DNA from: Girardinichthys multiradiatus
Lineage: Eukaryota > Chordata > Actinopteri > Cyprinodontiformes > Goodeidae
DNA length: 64,000 nt
Assembly (NCBI RefSeq): GCF_021462225.1
Contig: NC_061806.1
Coordinates: forward strand, 30,303,644 to 30,367,643
Direction of reading: 5' to 3'
This document shows, in pieces, positions 12,728-24,700 of this stretch. Under the pieces are notes generated by a model, which made no database searches, was not told the DNA's origin, and saw nothing but the letters and a program-made list of their open reading frames with translations. The position numbers and the translations under genes were made by a program. The stretch's first letter is position 1, and every line of letters begins with the position of its first letter.

Positions 12728-15700
12728 TGAGAGACTAATGGAGAGAAACATCTGAGCTGTTTCTTTAGCCATGAATAAATATAAAGTTGAACAACTATTA
12801 AAATTAATCAACTTTACTTAAGGTCACTCCCTTTATTAACCTATATAACGCTGAATGAGTCACTTCCAGGAATAATAAAATTATTAAATATTTGTTTAGA
12901 ACTAGATGCTAAATTGAGTAAAATGTGGTGTTTCAGTAGCAGCAGCATATCTTCATCATCCGTGTTTATCAGTGATATTAAACATTGTTTGAATTCCTAA
13001 TATTGTCCATTTTAAAGGTTTAAATATAGAGTCAATATTTAGAGAACCTCTTTATTTTAGTTATTTCTGAGCAAATCCTTCTGAATTTCTCAGATGTACA
13101 GAATCCTTCACTGAAGAAACTAAACAGAAACTATAGTTGAATGTGATTAGAGCAGGTATGTATTAATGTTGACTCAGTGTTAGTTTATAACTCAGGTCCT
13201 CTTTAGGAGATCTGGTTCTGGTGTTTGATGAAACTGATGTCAGAATGAAGGTCAAATAATGGAGGAGTTTAAACATGAAGTCATTGTCAGAGTTCTGAGC
13301 TTCTCTGAACTTTAAAACTTACCGCAGTTTATCTCCCAGGTGAAAGTTGCTTCATTTATAAAATAATAACAGAGTTTATTTTAAACTTTTAATAAATGGT
13401 CCTTGTTCAATGCTGAGAGCATCATTACTATCTAGAGAAGCACAAAAATCAGACAAATTAAAATATTAAAAATATATGAGAATAAAATGAGATGAGCTGA
13501 GATCAGTTATAGACGTGAACTTTATTTCATATTTTATCTCTTATTTAGTTTTTTTAATCTATTAAATGTTGCAGCAACTTTGATTAAACTGACACCATTA
13601 AACACAATAAATATAAAAATTATTTTATAGAAAACCTGAGAAATCAAGTTGAAATAAATAATGAAAACATCATTAGTCATATTAAACTGACTCTTGTCTA
13701 ACATTTGCTGGTCCATTAAATAATAATCTTAGTGTGATTTATTTTTGTTAAATAATATTCTAAACTACAGTTTTTATGGCTGGAAAAAGGCAAAGTGGGT
13801 TTCATTATATAATATATTTCAGTACTAAGACAATTCAAAGTGATGTACATGAAAAAAAGAAACATAATAAGAAACGTACGTTGCAGGGGCATGAAGGTAA
13901 TTAAATAATTAAAGAGAATAAAAAATAAATAATTAAAATAATGATAATAAAAAAAATCTATTAAATAAAAAAATTATGATAAAATGATTGATAAGAAAAT
14001 GAATGGAAAGTTAGACTGAAAACTTAACTAATAATGTTTAAAAAGCACAGTCAACGGCCACTCTAAACAAACAAGTTTTTAATCTTGATTTAAAGCAACT
14101 TTGATACACTGACAAGTCTGTAATGTATTTTGGTGCTAAGCCATTCAGTGATTTATAGACTAACAGAAGTATTTTAAACTCTATTCTCTGAGCTACAAGG
14201 AGCCAGTGTAGGGACTTTAGAACCGGGGTGATGTGCTCCACTTTCTTAGTTCTAGTGAGGATGCAGGCAGCAGCGTTCTGGATCAACTGCAGCTGTCTGA
14301 TCGACTTTTTACCCAGACCTGTGAAGACACCGTTGCAGTAATCAATTCTACTAAAGATGAACGCATGAATTAGTTTTTCAAGGTCCTGCTGAGACATTAG
14401 TCCCTTAATCCTGGAGATGTTCTTTAGGTGATAGAAGGCCGACCTTGTTACTGTCTTTATGTGCCTCTGAAGGTTCAGGTCTGAGTCCATCACTACACCC
14501 AGGTTTCGAGCCTGACTGGTGGTTTCTAGCTGTATTAACTGAAGCTGTGTGCTAACTTTTAAACGCTCTTTCTTTGGTCCAAAAATTATTACTTCAGTTT
14601 TGTTTTGATTCAGCTGAAGAAAATTTAGCCCCATCCCATGCATTGATTTCTTCTAAGCATTTACCCAGCGCTTGAATGGGTTCATGGTCACCTGGTGACA
14701 TCGTAACGTATAGATGTGTGTCGTCTGCATAGTTATGATAACTTACGTTGTTGTTTATTAAAATCTGAGTTAGGGGGAGCATGTAGATACTGAATAGGAG
14801 GGGCCCTAAGATGGACTCTTCAAGTAGGATTTAAACCAATTGAGTGCTGTACCAGAAAGGCCGACCCACTTTTCCAGGCGCTCTAATAAAATGGAGTGAT
14901 CAACAGTATCGAATGCTGCACTAAGGTCCAATAATACCAGCACTGTGGTTCTTCCACAGTCTGCATTTATACGGATGTCATTGAACACCTTGACAAGAGC
15001 AGTCTCTGTACTGTGGTGAGCAGGAAGTCTGACTGGAAGACATCGAAGCGGGTGGTCAATGTTAGGAAGTTGTTTAACTGCTGAAACACAACTTTTTTAA
15101 TAATCTTACTGATGAAGGGGAGGTTTGATATAGGCCTGTAGTTCTGTAGTAGCAGCTTGTCCAAGTTGCTCTTTTTCAATGGAGGTTTGATAATTGCTGT
15201 TTTTAGGGCCTGGGGGAAAACACCTGACAAAAGGGACGTGTTTATTATTTGTATTAAATCAGATGTTATTACGGGCAAAGCTTTCTTAAGGAAAGCTGTG
15301 GGTAAAAGATCGAGACAGCAGGAAGAAGAGCTTAGTTGCTGTACGATTTCTTCTAAGTTTTTGCAGTTTATTTGGTGAAATTGGGAGATTTTGTCAAAAT
15401 CAGTTCTAGTTGGAGACAACATTGGTACTGGAGTTGATGTGGATGTGCTGACTGCCCCTCTGATCGTTTGGGTTTTTTCAGTAAAGAAGTTAGCAAATTC
15501 ATTGCAGGCCCTGGTAGAGTGGAGTTCAGATGCTACAGTTACAGGAGGGTTTGTTAACCTGTCAACCGTGGCAAATAATGCACCAGCATTGTTAATGTCT
15601 TTGCTGATGATCTCAGAAAAGAAAGATTCCCTTGCATTTTTCAGTTGTAGGTTATATCTGTATAGTCTCTCTTTATAGATAATATAGTGAACCTGGAGTC

Positions 15701-18700
15701 CAGTCTTTCTCCACAAGCGTTCAGCTTTTCGACACTCCTTTTTTTCACTTCTGACTGGTGGAGCACTTCTCCATGGAGACATTTTCTTTCCAGAAACGAC
15801 TTTCACTTTAATTGGAGCAGATGAATCAATGATGTCTGAGATTTTAGAATGAAAGTTATCTACCAGCTCATCTACAGTGTTACAGGGCAAAGTGGAGGTA
15901 GAAGAGTAAATCTGGTTAAAGGTTTCAGCAGCACCGTCCTTAAAGATGCATTTTCTTATCATGTCTCTTTGGCAAACTGAGTCATTGCAGATGATGCTTT
16001 CAAAAATAACAGAAAAGTGGTCAGATAGGGCAACATCAGTTACAGACACCTTGGAAATGTTTAGACCCTTAGTGATGATCAGGTCCAAAATATGTCCTTG
16101 TTTGTGCGTTTGCTGTTTAACATGTTGAGTCAAACCAACATTTCTAAGAGTGTCACATAAATCTATTGTACTTCTGTCTTCAGGATTGTCCATGAGAATG
16201 CTGAAGTCTCCAACAATAATTAAAGATTTATTAGAGTGTAAAAAAGGATATTTGGGCAAATTTTACACTTTTGAATATTTGGCTCTCCAGGTAAAGAGCC
16301 ATGTTCTTGAATATTTACAGGCCTCCTAAGTCCAAAACAAACTTTATCAGTGACTTTAATGAGCTTTTATTTGTGATATGTGTTGATTATGACTGTTTAA
16401 ACAAAGTAGCCACCCCTCCACCTTTTCTTTGCTGTCTGCTCTCACAAAGAAAATTGTAGTTTGGAGGCGTCGCCTCTATCAGAATGGGAGCTTCATTAAA
16501 TTCATGTAAACATGTTTCTGTTAAAAACATAACATCAAGATCGTGGTCAGTAATGAAGTCATTGATTAAAAATGATTTTCCTGACAGAGATCTAATGTTT
16601 AATAAAACCAGTTTATATGACTTAGTGGCTGATATTAACTCTGTCTGGTTGTACCTGATAGTTTATGGATTTTAAGCTTGATTGTTTATTACTGTCTCTT
16701 ATCCTTTTGGCTTTGTTCTTTCTGTCACTATAAGCACAGAGATTTTACAACTATCTCCCATCAGTGAATGCTGAATGCTGACGTTTGATTGTGCATTGGG
16801 TTGATTGTGGGACATACTGTAACAGGAGCGATTAGATTGCTGATTAAACACTGAGGGAGTGTACATCCCATGGAGGGAGTACCAGACATAAAACCATGGG
16901 TGACCTTCTTTTCGGGGCTATTTGTCACTTCAATCACCAAGTGGGTTAAGGATGAGAGCCATCAGCGTTGATCTCTGTAACCGTTCCTCTGCCTTGTTTA
17001 GAATAAATTCGGGGGAGATCCCAGGCGTCTGTCCACCAACAGGGTGCAGTATCTCAAAGAACTTCTTTCATGTTGTCAGTGAAATCCAGAAAAGCATGAA
17101 CTGGGCTTGGTGGAGAGATGGTGGAGAGATGGTAGAGTTCTGTGCGGTCTGGGTCGGGGTTTAACGGAGGGGGTCGGTGGGTTTATTCTCGGCGTTCTGT
17201 AGTTGTTGAGCGGGCTGTCACTGTTTGGGATCACAGGCCGAGTTGAATTATTGTTGTACCCCATTTTTACCTCAATATTCACATCTAGTCGGTGGATTTT
17301 CATCTCCAAAACAATCAATTTCTGTAAATGTTTGTCAAAGTCCTCTGTGGTGAAGAAAGGCATCTTGTGTTGATTAGCTGGCGTCAACATAATAATAACA
17401 ATCCTTGGGAGTCACTGGTAAGAAGTAGTTTTAGTCCAACTTTTCTGTAATTTTGGCAGAGATAAAAAGTTAAGAGTAAAAGAATGCAAGCAAGCAGGGA
17501 GCAGGGAAGAAAAGTGTCTGAGCAGGCTGAGAGGCGGAAATAGTTAAAAGGAATAAAAACTATAAACTGGACATTTTTATAGTTAGTGATATTCTTTAGT
17601 AGCTTGGTGGTATTTTTAGTGTTTTCATTTTCTGTCATTATCGTATTTCTCTGATTTCTGCCTCAGATCATGTTTGTTGTGTAAAGTTGGAGCGCTCTGA
17701 GGATTTAAACTCATGATTCAGTTCTGCTTCAGTTTGTTGGAAAACCTTGAAGTTAACCTTTAATTACTGTCAGAACAACAGTGTGAGCGTCTGTCTGTCC
17801 TCACATCCACAGAGCTGTATGTCAGCTGTGTTCTCTGGAAACTATATTTAAAAATGAGTAAAAACAATTAATATAACTGAGAAACAAACTAAACATAATG
17901 AGACAAAACAACTAAAAGTAGGAAAATATGACTGAACATAGAATTTAAAAAGAAAAGACTTGATTGCAGGTTTAAGCAGCTCAGACGGTCAAACTGATCA
18001 GTAACAGATTTTATCACACAGTGAGTCAGAAAGTTACTTGGTGTTGAAAACACAGATGGAGCGACTGAAGATCAGCTGAAACATTACTGACTGAGAGGAG
18101 CTGAACAAGCAGGAAGATCAGAGTTACTGCTGGAAGATGAAGACTAGAAACTGATGCTGCAGTGTGAACATGTGCAGCAAAGCTTCACATTTCATTTATA
18201 CAGCAGCTTCATTTAATTTTAACTGATTAAAAACTGGAAACACAGAAAACAGTCAAAATGTTTCAAGTTTTCACAACGTTTAAACTCTTGGATCTTTTAA
18301 CTCTTTACTGAATAAAATCATGGAGTTAGTTTTTGCTGAAGGCCACGCAGCGTCTCCATAAACAGCAGCATGACTGAGAAACAGGGAAGGAACCCTGAAA
18401 CAGGAAGATCTGGGTCCAAACAGAACCAGAACAGACCAGAGAGATGAGTGGTTGTATTCCTGTGAGCAGCTGTGGTGCCTTCAGGTAGATCAGCCTCGTT
18501 TCTCTCAGACGGCCACCAGGGTTCATGTCCAGGAGTCTCCACACTCCACAGAGAGAAGATCTGCTGCTGGACTCACCCTGGATCCACCCTGGGAGAGGAA
18601 CTGGACCATCAGCTGGCTCTTCTCTCCATTCACCAGTCAGCCCAGATGGAGTTTGTGTTGGTTTCAGTGTGTGTTCTGGTTCTGTTGTCAGAAGAGCTGC

Positions 18701-21700
18701 AGGATCTTTAACTTTGAAGGTTATTCTGGGATCTGTTGGCCTTAAAGCTGCAGAGAGAGCAGAGCTGTGAGATCATCAGAGGAGAGGAGCAGCAATGATG
18801 ATCCTTCAGAAAGAACCAGAGAGGAGATTCATCTCAGCTGGAACATTAAAGTGAAATAAAACCTGTTTCTGTTCTGATGTTCCTGCAGTGATCAAACCCT
18901 GGACCTAAACTCTCCTTCAGTGAAGAACTCTGAGCAGAAACCTCACAGTAACGTCTCACTTCAAAACGTTCTCCTCAGACATGTCACCTCGCTGTCTGTC
19001 TGCAGATGAACATGATGTCAAACTAAATTAATGATGAGATGAACCTATTCAAAAGTCACAATGTCTATGTACCTCTGAGTCACATTAAGTTACACTAATC
19101 AATGTAGATAAACTGCAGACAGTAGATCTGTATATGATGAAGGTTTCTTTGGATGATAATAAATAACTTTTATAACTTTTTCTTAGCAGTTTCTGTTGGT
19201 TTCTCTTTCTCTCTAAGATGTCTGCAATGTTTGGATGACTGTTGTGTTAATTCATCAAATCTGGTGTTAAAAGAGTAATAAATGATCTCAAATTAGTTTT
19301 CTGTGTTCTCTCTCTCTGTATTTTAGGTGTCCACATTGTCCAGGAGATGCGTGGTTGTGAGTGGGATGAGGAGACTGGAAAGGTTACTGGCTCTTTCCAG
19401 TTTGGCTATGATGGGGAAGACTGGCTAGCATGGGATGCGGGGACAAACACATGGATCCCTGCAAAACAACAGGCTGAAATTACTACAGACATATGGAACA
19501 ATGACAAAGCTAAGCTGAAGTCTGATAAGAACTACATCAACCATCTTTGTCCTGGGTGGCTGAGGAATTATGTGAGCTATGGAAGGAGCTATCTGATGAG
19601 AACAGGTATAGTAACATATCCTGATATTTTTTTATTATTTAAATACCTTGTTTTAGTAGAATTACCCAAAGGTAATGTTATAACACTCATCTAGATACCA
19701 ACGTCTTCACTACATTTAGTCTGGACTCAGTTCTGTTTGTGTATCTGAGGCTCGTCTCCAGCTCTGACACATTTCAACTAATGTACTTTTCATTAGACAT
19801 GAATCATTATAAACTGGTTATATTTGAACGTTGTGTCTCCATCTCCAGATCTTCCATCAGTTTCCTTTCTCCAGAAGACTTCCTCCTCTCCAGTCAGCTG
19901 CCACGCTACAGGTTTCTACCCGAACAGAGCTGAGATGTTCTGGAGGAAAGATGGAGAAGAGGTTCATGATGGTGTGGACAAAGGAGAGATCCTCCCTAAC
20001 AATGATGGGACCTTCCAGATGAGTGTGGACATAGATCTGTCCTCTGTTGCAGCTGAAGACTGGACCAAGTATGAATGTGTGTTTCAGCTCTCTGGAGTCA
20101 AAGAAGACGTCACCCACAGACTGGAGAAAACAAGGATCTTGACCAATGAATGTAAGTAATGGTGTAAAGAGCTGCATGTGTTTATAGGTAGATATCTGCT
20201 GATTACAAAGTTATGTCTGCTTTCATCGTCTTTTTAGATTTAGATTCAGTTTTAGGGCTCAGAATCAGAAGCTTTCTTTGTTTGGATCATTATCTCAGCC
20301 TGAACCATAAAATAAAAGTTAAAACACCTGATTTGATGCTGATACAATCTACTCCAGGTGTTTGAGCTTCTTTTTATTGTCAGTAAAAACCAGTTTCAAT
20401 AAAAACTTTCAGGTTTATTCATTTAGAGATTTTAGGTGATGTTAGACTTTATGCAACCATTAACTGCATTAATTGAATTAACAGCTTTATAACACTTGAA
20501 AATCAATGTGCATTATTATTGAATTAACCTCACAATTATAGTAAATGAAGGAAATAGACTGAAGCTTATTGGAGGTGTGAGTGTGTTCAGTGTAAGAAAA
20601 ACGTAGAGAACAGAAACCAGAACCAGCAACAGAAGAACAAAGATAAAACCTGGTCCTGGTGTTCAGACAAACTGGGATAAAAGACACGAACAAACCAGCG
20701 ACTCTGCATGAGTGTGACCTGGTTTATCTTCTCAACAGCAAATACCATCAATCTGATCATCCTTGTTGTTGTTGCTGTGGTTCTCCTTGGTCTCATTGGT
20801 CTGATTGGATTCATTATTTACAAGAAGAAGAAGAACGGTGAGACAGATCATTTTATCTTCCCTTTTTCTGTATTTTCATGGTTGACCTTTACCCAGTAAA
20901 AAATAGACCTGATTTAAACATTAAAGTATGACTCTGGAAGAACATATTAAAAGGTCCTGTTGCAGACGGCTTCATTATGTAAAAAAAATCAAAACTATGA
21001 AACAGTAATGAAGCAACATGAGCATCTCAGAAAAAATTTAACTTGTTATAGTTTATGTAATATGGTGAAATATGTTTTGAGCAGAATATTTGTTGAATGT
21101 TTTTAAAATATGATAAATGAAAAGTCAGAATAACTCATATGAGATCTAATTGTTTTAAACATTAACAAGTCATTTTAATTTAACTTTCTGGAGAGGAGCA
21201 GCTACAATTAAACTGCTTTAGATTTTCTCAGATACTCAGATAATCTACTCAGGTAACAGTAGGTAAATATTCTGATATTTTGTGCTTGTAAAGTGTAATT
21301 AATTACTGAACACATTCAAATGCTTCTAGCTGCAGTATAGATAACAATTTATGTTATAAACAAATAATTCTTCTATGATTTGTTTGTTTCAGGGTTTTTT
21401 TCAGGGCTTAAACCTCCAGTCAGTAAGTATTTAAAATATTTCATCATCTTTATATTTTATTTGTTTCATTTTATAATGACTGAACAATAGGAGTTACAGG
21501 ACTGTATGATTTGTTGCTGCAGATTAACCACATCAGAAAGGTTGAGATGTTTGTCTGTAACATTCATAGGAGGCTAGCTCCTTGGTTTAATTCAGAGCTG
21601 CATACTTTAAAGCACAATGTTAGAAAATTGGAGAGAAAATGGCGCTCTACACACCTAGAGGATTCCTACTTAATCTGGAAAAATAGCCTACTGTTGTATA

Positions 21701-24700
21701 AAAAGACACTTTGCCAAGCTAGAACAGCTTATTTCTCATCATTAATATAGGAGAACAAGAATAATCCTAGGTTTCTCTTTAGTACAGTTGCTAAACTTAC
21801 ACAGAGTCATAGCTCTGTTGAGCCATCCATTCCCTTAGCTCTTAGCAGTCATGACTTTATGGGATTCTTCTTAAATAAAATTGATTCTATTAAAAAGAAA
21901 ATCTTTGACATACTCCCGAAGATGATTACTTCATCCTCAGCAAGTGAAACAACATTGGAAATAACTCTAGAACCTGATCTGTGTTTGGACTGTTTTGATC
22001 CTGTGGAGCTTCCTGAGTTATCAGAAATATTAGTTTCATCTAAACCTTCAACTTGTATGTTAGACCCAATCCCAACCAAATTATTTAAGGAAGTGTTCCC
22101 TCTGATTACCAGCCCCATTTTAGATATGATTAATCTATCTTTAGTAAATGGATCAGAACCACAGGCTTTTAAGTTAGCTGTAATTAAACCTTTACTTAAG
22201 AAACCTTCGCTTGATCGAGATGATTTGAAAAATTACAGACCTACATCCAATCTTCCATTCTTATCTAAAATTCTTGAGAAATAGTTGCTAATCAAATGTG
22301 TGAGCATTTACACAGCAATGACCTGTTTGAAGAGTTTCAGTCAGGTTTCAGAGCTCATCATAGCACTGAAACAGCTCTGCTGAAAGTCACTAATGATATA
22401 TTCAGATAATGGACTTGTGTCTGTACTTGTCCTGTTAGATCTCAGTGCTGCATTTGATACAGTCAATCACAATATTCTCTTAGAAAGGCTGGAGTATGCT
22501 GTAGGGATCAGGGGAACAGCGGTAGGCTGGTTTAAATCTTATTTGTCTGAAAGATTCCAGTTTATTCATGTAAATGATAAATCATCTTTAAACTCCAGGG
22601 TTAATTGTGGAGTACCACAGGGTTCAGTACTTGGGCCAATTCTCTTTACTATATATATGCTTCCAATAATTCGAATTATCAGGCAGCATAGGATAAATGT
22701 TCACTGTTACGCTGATGATACTCAGCTTTACTTATCCATAAATCCTGATTAACCCAACCAGTTAGATAGACTACAAGCATGTCTTGAAGACATAAAAACT
22801 TGGATGACTTTAAATTTTTTGCTTCTAAATTCAGACAAGACAGAAGTTGTTGTCTTTGGACCGGAGTCTTTAAAAAAGAAACTGCTTAGTCAATCACTTA
22901 ACCTGGATGGCATTAAATTGACCTCTGATAATAAAGTAAAAAACATTGGTGTTATTTTTGACCAGGACATGTCATTTAAATCCCATATTAAACAGGTTTC
23001 TAGGATTTCCTTCTTTCACCTCCGGAACATTGCCAAAATTAGAAATATCCTGTCCAGGAGTGATGCTGAAAAACTAGTCCATGCATTTGTTACTTCAAGG
23101 CTGGACTATTGTAATTCTTTACTATCAGGATGTCCACAAAATGCAGTTAAAAGCCTTCAGCTGATTCAGAATGCTGCAGCAAGAGTTCTAATAAAAATTA
23201 AAAAGATAGATAATATTTCTCCTATTTAAGCTTCCCTTCATTGGGTCCTTGTTAAATCCAGAATATAATTTAAAATTCTCCTCCTCACATATAAAGCCCT
23301 TAATGATCTAGCTCCATCATACATCAGAGATCTGATGGTTCCATATATTCCTAACAGAGCACTTCGTTCTCAGACTGCAGGTTTACTGGTGGTTCCTAGA
23401 GTCTCTAGAAGTAGAATGGGAGGCAGATCCTTTATTTATCAGGCTCCTCTCCTGTTGAACCAGCTCCCAGTTTTAGTCCGTGAGGCAGACACCCTGTCTA
23501 CTTTTAAGGCTAGGATTAAAACTTTCCTTTTTGATAAAGCTTATAGTTAGAGTGGCTTAGATTATCAGGGAGGGAGCCTTCCTCCCTCCCTGTTGGTTGG
23601 AGTAAGGGGGAGTCAGGTTTAGCCTAAACCGGCTCAGTTATGGTTGAGGTGCAAACACACCCTCCATTTCTGCTACCTGTATGACCCCTTCTCTTTTCCA
23701 ATGGTTATAATTAGTCTGACTGAGAGAGGTATCCCAATCCTTGTGGTTTTTAGTATAACAATGACCATCAGTGGGACCCTTTGTGAGGTGCCTTGAGACG
23801 ACATTGTTGTAAATAAGTGCCGTTTAACTAAATAATCTGAACTGAAACTATCTGTGTAGTTATGCTGCTATAGGCATAGGCAGCTGGAGGACATAAGGAC
23901 CACTTTCACCCTCTTTGCTACATTCTCACACTACTCTCCAATTTTGCATTATTTGCTGTTATTTCAGTTTTTAACTTTGTTCTCTCTTTTCTCTTCCTAG
24001 AAGCTACACCTGGCCTGACTCTGTGTCTGCCTGTGACACCTTTCTGGAGAGGGGCATCGTCCGAGCTTCTGCAGGCAACAACTTATTGCTCACCCTCTAC
24101 CAATGATCCACATAGCCCTGTCTTTTAGTGTTTAACCCTTTCTCTCTCCTAGACATGGCGATTGACTGAGCTTTTACTATGTGCTCTCTTTCAGACTCTA
24201 ACCTTGAAAACTGGCTCAGAGTTTATCTGTTCTTTCTTTCTAGGTGAAACGACTAAAGGAGCTACATCCATTAACATTTACGTTTCCTTCCCATAGAAAG
24301 TACTCCTAGATCAGTGCTTCTTTGTTCTCTTTGTGTCTCTGCTCTGTTCTCTCAAACCCCCAGTCAGTCGGGGCAGACGGCCGCTCACACTGAGCCTGGT
24401 TCTGCTGGAGGTTTCTTCCTGTTAAAAGGGAGTTTTTCCTCTCCACTGTCGCTACATGGAATGTGTGTACCTGACTTTTGTGAAGTGCCTTGAGACAACA
24501 TGTGTTTTGAATTGGCACTATATAAATAAACTAAATTGAATTGAACTTAACAGTGAATCATAAATATTTACAACCTTATTACTAGAGGTGGAAACTAAAA
24601 ATGTGGCGAGGAGGTCAAGTGAAATGAAACCGTGTTGTAAGTAAGCACTGTCGGGCAAAACGGCAAGATTCAGACGTTTATTAAAGCAGCAGCTGCTCTG

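Noticed and set aside
19857..20177. Minus-strand 106-codon frame
   Set aside because: It is the shadow of the alpha3 exon of gene 1.
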